Shown here in pieces: positions 15,996 to 24,063 of a stretch of 64,000 nucleotides of DNA. Every line of letters begins with the position of its first letter. Position 1 is the stretch's first letter. A program made the translations under genes and the position numbers. The notes under the pieces were generated by a model that saw nothing but the letters and a program-made list of their open reading frames with translations, was not told the origin of the DNA and did not search any database. Source of the stretch: Streptomyces fructofermentans (GTDB lineage: Bacteria; Actinomycetota; Actinomycetes; Streptomycetales; Streptomycetaceae); NCBI RefSeq assembly GCF_014651055.1, contig NZ_BMWD01000013.1, positions 78,974 through 142,973 on the forward strand, given 5' to 3'.

Positions 15996-17156
15996 TCAGC
16001 GAACCGGCAGCTCCGCGTGCACCTGCCAGTCACCCTCGTCCGGACCCGTCCGCGCCCGCCCGCCGAGCAGTGCGGCCCGCTCCCGTATGCCCCGCAGGCC
16101 GCTGCCCCGGGCCGGCCCCGTCCCGCCCGCGGGCAGCGGATTGCGCACCTCCAGCACCAGCGCCGGGCCGTCGACAGCGATGCGGACCCGGACCGGCACC
16201 GCTCCCGCGTGCCGCAGCACATTGGTCAGCGACTCCTGGAGGATGCGGTACCCCTCCCGGGACACCGGCCCCGGCACGGTCTCCAGCGGACCCGTCACCT
16301 CCGCGTCCACCTTGGCCCCCGAGGTCCGCGCCGACTCCAGCAGCACGTCGGCGTCGACCAGCGTCGGACGGCTGCTCGCGGGACGCTCCGCCTCGCGCAG
16401 GACGCCCAACACCCGCTCCAGGTCCTCCAGGGCGGCTCGACCCGTGTCCTCGATCGCCGTCAGGGCGCGGTCGGTGAAGGCGGGGTCGCCCGCAGCCCGC
16501 GCCGCACCGGCCTGCACGACCGCGACGGTCAGCGCGTGGCCTATGGAGTCGTGGAGCTCGCGGGCGATGCGATTGCGCTCCAGAAGCTGCTCGGTGCGCT
16601 CCTCCAGGGCGGCGAGCCGCTCCCCGGAGGACGGCCCGAGGAGCGCGCGGGCGAGCGCCGTGACCAGCTCACCCAGCCCCACCACCGACCCGTACAGGGC
16701 GAGCAGGGGCAGCGGGACGAGCAGGGCACAGCTCCAGTGCGGCTCCAGGAGCGCCACCACGGGGTCACCGGCCGACGGGTGGCCGAAGGCCGCGCCCACG
16801 AGATCGACGGCGATCACGGGCAGCCAGACCGTGACACCGCACGCCACCCACCCCAGCAGGACCCGTGCCTCCAGCCACAGCACGGTCCGCCAGCGGTCGC
16901 GCCAGCCGGCCGAAGGGGCCACCGAGAACGCCTGCTCCTCCGCCCGCCCGTCCGGCACCAGCATCAGGCGCGCCTGTACGCCCTCGCCCCGCCGCACGGC
17001 CGGTATCAGCCCGAGCGGGATCAGCAGCACCGCGGGCACCCACGGTTTCGACGGGTCGATGTAGAGCCACACGCTGACGAAGAGCATCGGCACCCACAGA
17101 TGCAGCCAGCGCTTGTACGTCGTCCCCGACAGCAGCGGGCGCAGGAATCGGGCCAT
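15996..17156 (-). CDS. Sensor histidine kinase (HisKA_3 type)
   Basis: A 386-residue membrane kinase. Four or so hydrophobic segments fall in residues 18-165. A coiled dimerisation region with the phospho-acceptor His202 in ARELHDSIGHALTVAVV follows, and then the HATPase domain (ESLTNVLRHA, GSGLRGIRERAALLGG). It pairs with the NarL-type regulator 14 bp downstream. ATG 17156 is the natural start, right before MARFLRPLLSGTTYKRW. It is divergent from an ABC exporter whose start is 108 bp away, with a 22-bp palindrome between. The arrangement resembles antibiotic- or envelope-stress-sensing systems of Gram-positives. Confidence 0.9.
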   Translation of the reverse strand: MARFLRPLLSGTTYKRWLHLWVPMLFVSVWLYIDPSKPWVPAVLLIPLGLIPAVRRGEGVQARLMLVPDGRAEEQAFSVAPSAGWRDRWRTVLWLEARVLLGWVACGVTVWLPVIAVDLVGAAFGHPSAGDPVVALLEPHWSCALLVPLPLLALYGSVVGLGELVTALARALLGPSSGERLAALEERTEQLLERNRIARELHDSIGHALTVAVVQAGAARAAGDPAFTDRALTAIEDTGRAALEDLERVLGVLREAERPASSRPTLVDADVLLESARTSGAKVDAEVTGPLETVPGPVSREGYRILQESLTNVLRHAGAVPVRVRIAVDGPALVLEVRNPLPAGGTGPARGSGLRGIRERAALLGGRARTGPDEGDWQVHAELPVR

Positions 17157-17188
17157 GGCGCCATCGTGCCAGCGGCCACTGACAACGG

Positions 17189-17234
17189 GCCTCCCCCGGC
17201 CGGGGGAGGCGGCCCCCACCGGCGGGGGAGGCGG
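17189..17234. promoter_or_regulatory. Palindrome in the kinase/ABC-exporter divergent spacer
   Basis: A perfect 22-bp palindrome (17189-17210; left half GCCTCCCCCGG) is followed by a direct repeat of GGGGGAGGCGGC (17202-17213 and 17223-17234). It occupies the middle of the 108-bp spacer between divergent starts. It is the obvious candidate site for the adjacent response regulator. Confidence 0.5.
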
Positions 17235-17264
17235 CGGCCGGGCCGCCGCGGCCACGCTGGACCC

Positions 17265-18209
17265 ATGACCAGCATCGACGTCCGAGACCTGACCAAGGAG
17301 TACGGCGGCAGGCGCGCCGTGGACCGGCTGACCTTCAGCGTCCGGCCGGGCCGCGTCACCGGATTCCTCGGCCCCAACGGCGCCGGGAAGTCCACGACCA
17401 TGCGGCTCGTGCTCGGCCTGGACCGGCCCACGTCCGGCACCGCCACGATCGGGGGCCGGCCCTGTGCCGCCCTCGACGAGCCGCTCCGCGAGGTGGGCGC
17501 CCTCCTCGACACCGGGGCCGCGCACGGATCGCGGACCGCCCGGGACCATCTGCGCGTGCTCGCCGCCACCCACCGCATCCCCGGGCGCCGGGTGGACGAG
17601 GTGCTGGAGGAGGCGGGTCTCGCCGCCGTGTCCCGGAACCGCGTCAGGACGTACTCCCTGGGCATGCGCCAGCGCCTGGGCATCGCGGCCGCGCTCCTCG
17701 GCGACCCCCGGGTGGTGCTCCTCGACGAACCGTCGAACGGCCTCGACCCCGAGGGCATCGTCTGGATCCGGGAACTGCTGCGCCGGCTCGCCCGCGAGGG
17801 CCGCACGGTGCTCGTCTCCAGCCACCTGATGAACGAGACCGCGTCGTTCGCCGACCACCTGGTCGTCCTCGGCCGCGGCCGGCTGCTCGCCGACACACCC
17901 GTGCGGGAGTTCGTCCACGCGCGCGCGGAGCCCCGGGTACGCGTGCGCACCCCGGACGGCGCGGCCCTGCGCGACCTCCTCGCGCGGCACGGGTACGAGT
18001 CCGTGGCGGAGGAGGGCGAGGGCGCGGGGGACCGGTGGACCGTGCGCCACGCGCGCGTGGACGACATCGGCCGGCTCGCCTCCGGAGCGGGCGTCACGGT
18101 CCTCGAACTCGCCGCGGAGGAACGCACCCTGGAGCAGGCCTACCTCGATCTGACCGCCGCGGAGGCGGAGTTCACCGCCATGTCCCCGTCCCGCGCGCAG
18201 GAGGCCTGA
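17265..18209 (+). CDS. ABC transporter ATP-binding protein (drug-export type)
   Basis: A 314-residue ATPase of the DrrA/CcmA class. Walker A is GPNGAGKST, the signature is YSLGMRQRLG, Walker B is VVLLDEPSNGLDPEG, and the switch His is in SSHLMNE. The last 90 residues form the C-terminal extension usual in antibiotic-resistance exporters. It precedes its permease by 2 bp. Control by the divergent two-component system is inferred from position. Confidence 0.92.
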   Translation: MTSIDVRDLTKEYGGRRAVDRLTFSVRPGRVTGFLGPNGAGKSTTMRLVLGLDRPTSGTATIGGRPCAALDEPLREVGALLDTGAAHGSRTARDHLRVLAATHRIPGRRVDEVLEEAGLAAVSRNRVRTYSLGMRQRLGIAAALLGDPRVVLLDEPSNGLDPEGIVWIRELLRRLAREGRTVLVSSHLMNETASFADHLVVLGRGRLLADTPVREFVHARAEPRVRVRTPDGAALRDLLARHGYESVAEEGEGAGDRWTVRHARVDDIGRLASGAGVTVLELAAEERTLEQAYLDLTAAEAEFTAMSPSRAQEA

Positions 18210-18211
18210 CC

Positions 18212-18937
18212 ATGCCGTTCGCACCCGCACTCCACTCGGAGTGGCTCAAGATCCGTACCCTGCCGTCGCTCGCCGCCGGGCCGGCCGCAGTCGTCCTCGT
18301 CACCGCCGCCTTCACCGCGCTCGCCGGACTCGACGAGTCGGCGGGCGCGGACTCCGACCCCCTGTTCGCGTCGCTCTTCGGCGTGGTCCTCGGACAGATC
18401 GCGGCGGTCACGTTCGGCGCGCAGGCGGTGTCCGCGGAGTTCCGGGGCGGCGCCCTGCGGCTCTCACTGTCCGCCGTACCGCACAGGGGCCGGTGGTTCG
18501 CGGCCAAGGCGCTGGCCGTCGGCGCGTCCGCCCTGGCCGCGGGACTCCTCGCGGGGTGCGCGAGCCTGGCCGTGGGGTGGGCCGTGCCCGGCTCCCGGGC
18601 GGGTGGGCCGAACTGGGGCGAAGGGCTGCGGGGTGTCGTCGGGTGCGGGGTCTACATGGCCCTGATGGCCCTGTTCGCGGCCGGACTCACCGCGCTGCTG
18701 CGCAGCGGTGTCATGACGCTGAGCATCCTCGTCCCGTTCCTGCTCGTCGTCTCGTTCGTCATCGGGGGAGTGTCCGGTACAGCCGCCGACTACCTGCCGG
18801 ACAAGGCGGGTCAGGTGGTGCTGCACTCGACGTCGGACGGCGCGCTCGGCCCGTGGACCGGGCTCGCCGTGACGGCGGTGTGGGCGGCGGCCGCGCTGGC
18901 CGCGGGTGCGTGGAGCGTGCGCCGCCGGGACGCGTGA
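18212..18937 (+). CDS. ABC-2 type permease
   Basis: A 241-residue integral membrane protein with about six hydrophobic segments (for example AAGPAAVVLVTAAFTALAGL, VVGCGVYMALMALFAAGLTALL, LSILVPFLLVVSFVIGGVSG). It is the membrane partner of the ATPase ending at 18209, with GGAGG 7 bases before ATG 18212. Length and Gly-rich helices fit the ABC-2 permeases that work as homodimers with DrrA-like ATPases. The substrate is unknown. Confidence 0.88.
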   Translation: MPFAPALHSEWLKIRTLPSLAAGPAAVVLVTAAFTALAGLDESAGADSDPLFASLFGVVLGQIAAVTFGAQAVSAEFRGGALRLSLSAVPHRGRWFAAKALAVGASALAAGLLAGCASLAVGWAVPGSRAGGPNWGEGLRGVVGCGVYMALMALFAAGLTALLRSGVMTLSILVPFLLVVSFVIGGVSGTAADYLPDKAGQVVLHSTSDGALGPWTGLAVTAVWAAAALAAGAWSVRRRDA

Positions 18938-19102
18938 GGTACGGCACCGCGTGCGCCGCCGGACGGCGTGAGGTGCCGGTACACATGCGCGGCGGGACCG
19001 CGTGATGTGCCGGACCGCGCCCGCGGCCGGGCCGTGCGAGGAGTGGCCGGGAGGCGCCCCGCACGGGGCCAACTGTCAGTGCTGGGCGCTTTACTGGAGC
19101 GC

Positions 19103-19546
19103 ATGACCACGGCCAAGCACCTGGGCACGATCGAGCTGCTGTGCTCGCGGGACTTCCCCGCGGAGCACGGCAGGTCCGACGTCGGCACATCGGGGCCCGG
19201 CTTCCACATCGCCGAGTTGGCGACGAGCGACGACTTCTGGGAGGACGACGGCACCCGGCGCGAGGAGACCGCCGCGCAGTACGAGTACGACAGGGACGGA
19301 CTCTCCGAGCTGCTGGCCGGCCGCTGGGGCAGACCGCAGGTCTTCAGCCTCGCGGGCGCCCTCGGCCGGGCCCTGGGCGGCGAGGACATACCGCCGCCCT
19401 GGGACGACCTCGCCTCCCATGTGCCGGACGTGCACCTGTGGAAGGAGGGGGCCCGTGACCGCTGGGTGGCCCTCGGGGTCTCCCAGTGGGGCGAGGAACT
19501 GCCGTTCCAGCTCCTCGCCGTCGTCACGGTCGTCGACCCGCCCTGA
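19103..19546 (+). CDS. Conserved hypothetical protein
   Basis: A 147-residue acidic, soluble protein with no recognised motif. It contains Trp/Asp-rich stretches (DDFWEDDGTRREE, PPPWDDLASHVPDVHLWKEG, WVALGVSQWGEELPFQLLAVV). The start ATG 19103 has GGAG 5-8 bases upstream. Codon usage is normal for the window, and the protein is compact and unrepetitive, which supports it being real. It is monocistronic downstream of the ABC permease. I do not recognise a function. Confidence 0.7.
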   Translation: MTTAKHLGTIELLCSRDFPAEHGRSDVGTSGPGFHIAELATSDDFWEDDGTRREETAAQYEYDRDGLSELLAGRWGRPQVFSLAGALGRALGGEDIPPPWDDLASHVPDVHLWKEGARDRWVALGVSQWGEELPFQLLAVVTVVDPP

Positions 19547-19565
19547 CCGCCGGTCGCGGCAGTCG

Positions 19566-19622
19566 GCAGCAGTCGCAGCGGTGTTGCCGGGATCGCAGCA
19601 GTCGCAGCGGTTGCCGGGGTCG
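19566..19622. repeat. Tandem duplication in spacer
   Basis: The 16-mer GCAGCAGTCGCAGCGG occurs at 19566-19581 and 19595-19610, each followed by a near-identical TTGCCGGG stretch (period 29). It lies between the convergent ends of the hypothetical gene and mug. Confidence 0.75.
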
Positions 19623-19647
19623 CGGCGGGCGCGGTCGGTGCGGGGTT

Positions 19648-20190
19648 TCAGGCGGTCGCGTCCCGCAGCCGCCCGTACTCCTCCGCCATGCTGTGTACCG
19701 TCCAATGCGCGTTGAGGCCACTGGGGTTGGGCAGGACCCACACCCGGGTGGTGCCGAACGTGCGCGTCTGCGGTCCCACGACCGCCTTGCGGTCGTCGAA
19801 CGCCGCCCGGTACGCGGTGACTCCCACGACTGCGAGCCAGCGCGGCCGCAGCCGCTTCACCTTCGCCGCGAGCAGCCGCCCGCCCTCGCGGTACTCCTCG
19901 GCGCTCAACTCGTCGGCGCGGGCGGTCGCCCGCGCCACCACGTTGGTGATGCCGAGCCCGAGGGAGGGCAACTCGCCCTGCTCGGACGGCTTCATGAGCC
20001 TCGGGGTGAACCCGGACAGGTGCAGCACCGGCCAGAACCGGTTGCCGGGACGGGCGAAGTGATGGCCGGTGGCCGCCGTCATCAGCCCGGGGTTGATGCC
20101 GCAGAACAGCACCGAGAGGCCGTCCGCGACCACGTCCGGTACGAGCCGGTCGCGGGCGGCCTCCAAGTCGGCGGGCGTGAGCCGGGTCAG
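19648..20190 (-). CDS. mug: G/U mismatch-specific DNA glycosylase
   Basis: A 180-residue glycosylase of the Mug/TDG branch of the uracil-DNA glycosylase superfamily, which removes uracil or thymine opposite guanine. The motif FCGINPGLMTAATGHHFA (with the Asn of GINPG) and the second motif PNPSGLN are both present. The only upstream start that keeps the conserved LTPADLEAARDRL N-terminus is a CTG at 20190, overlapping the purB stop as CTGA. A GTG about 17 codons inside is the alternative and would still keep the catalytic motif. It is translationally coupled to purB. Confidence 0.85.
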   Translation of the reverse strand: MTRLTPADLEAARDRLVPDVVADGLSVLFCGINPGLMTAATGHHFARPGNRFWPVLHLSGFTPRLMKPSEQGELPSLGLGITNVVARATARADELSAEEYREGGRLLAAKVKRLRPRWLAVVGVTAYRAAFDDRKAVVGPQTRTFGTTRVWVLPNPSGLNAHWTVHSMAEEYGRLRDATA

Positions 20191-21629
20191 AGAATCGCCC
20201 CCGGCGTGTAGCCCGCGGCCGCCGGGTGCCGCTTCGCGATCTCCTCGACCCGGCCGACGACCGAGGCGACCTGGTCGGCGGCGGCGCCCGTGAAGGACAG
20301 CTTGTCGGCCATCAGCGCGTCGAGCTGCGCGCGGTCCAGCGGGATGCGCTCGTCGGCGGCGAGCTTGTCCAGCAGCTCGTTGCGCTCGGCGCCCTGCTCG
20401 CGCATGGCGAGGGCGGAGGCGACGGCGTTCTCCTTGATGGCCTCGTGCGCGACCTCGCGGCCGACGCCCGCGCGCACCGCGCCCATCAGGACCTTGGTCG
20501 TCGCGAGGAACGGCAGGTAGCGGTCGAGTTCGCGCGCGACGACGGCGGGGAAGGCGCCGAACTCGTCCAGCACGGTCAGGAACGTCTCCAGCAGGCCGTC
20601 CAGCGCGAAGAACGCGTCCGGCAGCGCGACCCGGCGCACCACCGAGCAGGACACGTCGCCCTCGTTCCACTGGTCGCCGGCCAGTTCGCCCGTCATCGAC
20701 GCGTAGCCCCGCAGGATCACCATCAGGCCGTTCACGCGCTCGCAGGAGCGGGTGTTCATCTTGTGCGGCATCGCGGACGAGCCGACCTGGCCCGGCTTGA
20801 AGCCCTCGGTGACCAGCTCGTGCCCGGCCATCAGCCGGATCGTCTTCGCCAGCGAGGAGGGAGCGGCCGCCACCTGCACCAGCGCGGTCACGACCTCGTA
20901 GTCGAGCGAGCGCGGGTAGACCTGGCCCACCGAGGTGAACGCCTGCGAGAAGCCCAGGTGCTCGGCGATGCGGTGCTCCAGGTCCGCGAGCTTCGCCGCG
21001 TCCCCGCCCAGCAGGTCCAGCATGTCCTGGGCGGTGCCCACCGGGCCCTTGATGCCGCGCAGCGGGTAGCGGCCGAGCAGTTCCTCGACCCGCGCGTACG
21101 CGACGAGCAGTTCGTCGGCGCCGGTCGCGAACCGCTTGCCGAGGGTGGTGGCCTGAGCGGCGACGTTGTGCGAGCGGCCGGCCATGACCAGCTCGCCGTA
21201 CTCGCCCGCGAGCCTGCCCAGCCGGGCGAGGACCGCCACCGCGCGGTCGCGGACCAGCTCCAGGGAGAGGCGGATCTGGAGCTGCTCGACGTTCTCGGTG
21301 AGGTCGCGCGAGGTCATGCCCTTGTGGACGTGCTCGTGACCGGCGAGGTCGTTGAACTCCTCGATGCGCGCCTTCACGTCGTGCCGCGTGACCTTCTCGC
21401 GCTCGGCGATGGAGGCCAGGTCGACCTGGTCGAGGACACGCTCGTAGTCGGCGAGGGCTGCGTCGGGCACCTCGATGCCGAGGTCCTTCTGGGCCCGCAG
21501 CACGGCGAGCCAGAGCCGGCGCTCCAGCCTCACCTTCTCCTCGGGGGACCACAGGGTGGCGAGCTCGGCCGAGGCGTAGCGGCCGGCGAGGACGTTCGGG
21601 ATACGGGGCTTTGCAGGCGCAGAAGTCAC
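20187..21629 (-). CDS. purB: Adenylosuccinate lyase
   Basis: A 480-residue fumarase/aspartase-superfamily lyase of purine synthesis. It cleaves SAICAR to AICAR and adenylosuccinate to AMP, releasing fumarate. The family signature appears as GSSAMPHKMNTRSCE, with the catalytic His region in AGRSHNVAAQATT. The length matches actinobacterial PurB. GTG 21629 is the start; there is no Shine-Dalgarno sequence and a TAGAAT -10 box lies 8 bases upstream, so the mRNA is probably leaderless. mug follows with overlapping stop and start. Confidence 0.95.
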   Translation of the reverse strand: MTSAPAKPRIPNVLAGRYASAELATLWSPEEKVRLERRLWLAVLRAQKDLGIEVPDAALADYERVLDQVDLASIAEREKVTRHDVKARIEEFNDLAGHEHVHKGMTSRDLTENVEQLQIRLSLELVRDRAVAVLARLGRLAGEYGELVMAGRSHNVAAQATTLGKRFATGADELLVAYARVEELLGRYPLRGIKGPVGTAQDMLDLLGGDAAKLADLEHRIAEHLGFSQAFTSVGQVYPRSLDYEVVTALVQVAAAPSSLAKTIRLMAGHELVTEGFKPGQVGSSAMPHKMNTRSCERVNGLMVILRGYASMTGELAGDQWNEGDVSCSVVRRVALPDAFFALDGLLETFLTVLDEFGAFPAVVARELDRYLPFLATTKVLMGAVRAGVGREVAHEAIKENAVASALAMREQGAERNELLDKLAADERIPLDRAQLDALMADKLSFTGAAADQVASVVGRVEEIAKRHPAAAGYTPGAIL

Positions 21630-21637
21630 GTGTACGG

Positions 21638-21643
21638 ATTCTA
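21638..21643 (-). promoter_or_regulatory. -10 box giving a leaderless purB transcript
   Basis: TAGAAT on the minus strand ends 8 bases before the purB GTG, so transcription should begin at or next to the start codon. The -35 region is weak (CGCCGA-like). No ribosome binding site is present. Confidence 0.55.
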
Positions 21644-21754
21644 CTGGCGGTTCCTGCAGGTCGGCGCCACGGGTCCGTTCGTCGGAACCTACAAGAGGTA
21701 CCCGGCGGGACCGAGGGGAACCCGGACGCCAACCAGCGCCGCGCGACGGCGACG

Positions 21755-21813
21755 AAAGGCGCCCGAAGGCAGCGAAGGCGCCCGGCGGCAGAGATGGGCG
21801 CCCGGCGGCAGCG
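21755..21813. repeat. Short tandem repeat upstream of purB
   Basis: Three copies, about 19-20 bp apart, of a unit like AGGCGCCCGGCGGCAG, the first with changes. They lie between the purB promoter and the 3' end of the SGNH hydrolase gene. Confidence 0.6.
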
Positions 21814-21859
21814 GCGTAACCGCGAGCCACCCGGCTGTCGGCACCGCAGGCCCGCGGCC

Positions 21860-22645
21860 CTACCGCTTGGGAGCCTCGCGGATCTCGTACGGCAGCAGGT
21901 CGGGGCGCTTGGCCGGAAGGCCGTCGCCCGACGAGCGGCCGGTCAACCGGCGGCCGATCCACGGCAGGAGGTACTCCCGGGCGAACCGTGCGTCGGCCGC
22001 ACGGCGGGCGGCCCAGCCCAGCGGGTCGGACGCCGGCATGGGCGTGCGCCACTCCGCGTCCTGCGCCTCGTGCCCGAGCGCCTGCCAGACCGCCTCCGCC
22101 ACCCGGCGGTGCCCCTCGGCCGTCAGGTGCAGCCGGTCCACGTCCCACATGCGCGGGTCGCCGAGCGAGGGCGCGCCGTAGAGGTCGACGACGAGGGCGC
22201 CGTGCCGGGCGGCGAGGTCGTCGACGCAGGCGAACAGCTCCTCCATGCGGGGCCTGAACCGTTCGAGGACAGGGCCCTGGCGGCCGGGGCTGCGCATCAG
22301 CACGAGCCGTTCGCAGGCCGGGGCCAGCCGTTCCACGGCCTCCTCCAGGAGCCCGCGCACCCGCCCCATGTCGCACTTGGGGCGGAGCGTGTCGTTCAGC
22401 CCGCCCACCAGAGTGATCACGTCGGGGCGCATCGCCACGGCGACGTCCACCTGCTCGGCGACGATCTGCCCGATGAGCTTGCCGCGCACTGCGAGGTTGG
22501 CGTACCGGAAGCCGGGGGTCTGCGCGGCCATCCGTGCGGCGAGGAGGTCGGCCCAGCCCCGGTAGGAGCCGTCGGGCAGTCGGTCCGACATGCCCTCGGT
22601 GAAGGAGTCGCCGACCGCGACAAGGCTGGTGTAGGTGGCATTCAT
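21860..22645 (-). CDS. SGNH/GDSL-family hydrolase
   Basis: A 261-residue esterase-like SGNH hydrolase. Block I is VAVGDSFTEGM (Ser), block II Gly is in NLAVRGKLIGQI, block III is VGGLNDTLRP (Asn), and block V is DRLHLTAEGH (Asp and His). There is no signal peptide, so it is cytoplasmic; the substrate is unknown. ATG 22645 or ATG 22651 may be the start. A TATCAT -10 box (22662-22667) lies 10 bases before the latter and there is no Shine-Dalgarno, suggesting a near-leaderless mRNA. It is separate from purB. Confidence 0.88.
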   Translation of the reverse strand: MNATYTSLVAVGDSFTEGMSDRLPDGSYRGWADLLAARMAAQTPGFRYANLAVRGKLIGQIVAEQVDVAVAMRPDVITLVGGLNDTLRPKCDMGRVRGLLEEAVERLAPACERLVLMRSPGRQGPVLERFRPRMEELFACVDDLAARHGALVVDLYGAPSLGDPRMWDVDRLHLTAEGHRRVAEAVWQALGHEAQDAEWRTPMPASDPLGWAARRAADARFAREYLLPWIGRRLTGRSSGDGLPAKRPDLLPYEIREAPKR

Positions 22646-22651
22646 CTGCAT

Positions 22652-23049
22652 GGCGGAAGAGATGATATCCCGTAAACATACCCATCGGTCTGCCACCCGC
22701 GCCGGGACCGCGCCCCGGCCGCCGGAGCCGTACGCCTCACGCCGCAGGCCGTGACCGCCCGCCCCGCCAGGGGACCGCCGCCTGCGAAGCCCGCCCCTGC
22801 GGCCCGCCCTCGCGAAGCGACTGTCCGTCCCCGAAGCCCGGTCCCGAGCCGCCCCCGCGACGGGTCTGCCGGCCCGCGAAACCCGCCCCGCGAAACCCGA
22901 CATCCGGCCCGCAGCCCGGCCCCGAAGCCCGCTTACGGAGCACAGCCCGCGACGCCCGGGGGGGGCACCCCGACCCGTGCCCCGCTCACCCCGGCACCCC
23001 GGCACCGCGGCCCCCGGCACCGCGCTCCCCGGCACCGCGCCCCGCGCAC
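22652..23049. other. Low-complexity spacer
   Basis: Some 400 bases of C/G-rich sequence with no supported gene. It contains recurrent CGAAGCCCG-type words (22790-22935), a run of eight Gs (22958-22965) and a 15-bp tandem repeat (22989-23041, unit CCCGGCACCGCGGCC, about three copies). Proline- or glycine-rich open frames here have no ribosome binding site. Confidence 0.65.
22989..23041. repeat. 15-bp tandem repeat
   Basis: CCCGGCACC recurs at about 15-bp intervals with the fuller unit CCCGGCACCGCGGCC in three copies. It lies directly beyond the stop of the CorC-type gene at 23050. Confidence 0.7.
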
Positions 23050-24063
23050 TCACACGGGTTGTCCGAACAGTTCCCTCAGTACGTCCTCCATCGTCACCAG
23101 CCCCGCCAGCCGGCCGTCCCCGCCCAGGACCGCGGCCAGATGCGTACGGCTGCGGCGCATGGCCGTCAGGACGTCGTCCAGGGGCGTGCCCTCCCGGACG
23201 CGGGCGATCGGCCGCATGTCCTCGACCCGGAACGGCACATCGCGCGGCAGGGCGTCGAGCGCGTCCTTGACGTGCAGATAGCCGACGATCCGGCGCCCGT
23301 CGTCCACGACGGGGAAGCGTGAGAAGCCCGACTCGGCGGACAGGTCCTCCAACTGCTCGGGCGTGACGCCCACGCGCGCGTAGACGACCCCCTCCAGCGG
23401 AAGCACCACGTCCCGCACGGGTCGGCGCCCCAGCTCCAGGGCGTCGTTCAGGCGCTCCTGCGCCCGGCCGTCGATGAGCCCGGCCTCGCTGGAGTCCTTG
23501 ACGAGCCGGGCCAGCTCGGTGTCCGAGAAGGTCGCGGACACCTCGTCGCGGACCTCGACCCGCAACAGCCTGAGCAGCCAGTTCGCGAAGGTGTTGACGG
23601 TGAAGATCACCGGCCGCAGCACCCGGGACAGCTCGACGAGCGGCGGTCCGAGCAGCAGCGCGGTGCGCACCGGCTCGGCCAGGGCGACGTTCTTCGGCAC
23701 CATCTCGCCGAGCAGCATGTGCAGATACGTGGCCAGCGTGAGCGCGATCACGAACGAGATCACGTGGCCCGTGCCGGTCGGCACACCCACGGCGTGGAAG
23801 ACGGGCTCCAGGAGGTGCGCGATCGCGGGCTCCGCGACCACGCCCAGGACCAGCGTGCACAGGGTGATGCCGAGCTGCGCGGCCGCCAGCAGCACGGACA
23901 CGTGCTCCAGACCCCACAGCACCCGGCGCGCCCGGCGGTCGCCGTCCTCGGCGAACGGCTCGATCTGGCTGCGGCGCACGGAGATCAGAGCGAACTCGGC
24001 GCCGACGAAGAAGGCGTTCACGACCAGGGTCGCGAGACCGATCAGCAGTTGCACGGCCGTCAT
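23050..24063 (-). CDS. CNNM/CorC-family membrane protein (second of pair)
   Basis: A 337-residue protein with an N-terminal DUF21 (CNNM) transmembrane domain of about four helices (residues 1-190; LLGEMVPKNVALAEP is the conserved loop) and a pair of CBS domains after it (residues 200-335; GFSRFPVVDDGRRIVGYLHVKD). The family is linked to magnesium or cobalt homeostasis and is often misnamed hemolysin. The C-terminal CorC_HlyC domain of its partner is missing. ATG 24063 overlaps the partner's stop as ATGA, so the two are coupled and probably form a heteromer. Confidence 0.88.
   Translation of the reverse strand: MTAVQLLIGLATLVVNAFFVGAEFALISVRRSQIEPFAEDGDRRARRVLWGLEHVSVLLAAAQLGITLCTLVLGVVAEPAIAHLLEPVFHAVGVPTGTGHVISFVIALTLATYLHMLLGEMVPKNVALAEPVRTALLLGPPLVELSRVLRPVIFTVNTFANWLLRLLRVEVRDEVSATFSDTELARLVKDSSEAGLIDGRAQERLNDALELGRRPVRDVVLPLEGVVYARVGVTPEQLEDLSAESGFSRFPVVDDGRRIVGYLHVKDALDALPRDVPFRVEDMRPIARVREGTPLDDVLTAMRRSRTHLAAVLGGDGRLAGLVTMEDVLRELFGQPV

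Noticed and set aside
22737..22943. Small glycine-rich leftward protein
   Set aside because: No ribosome binding site, composition reflects the CGAAGCCCG repeats, and it is not near any operon signal.
22958..22965. Run of eight G as a phase-variable switch
   Set aside because: It lies in non-coding DNA far from any start codon, so slippage would not switch a gene; it may also be an assembly weak point.
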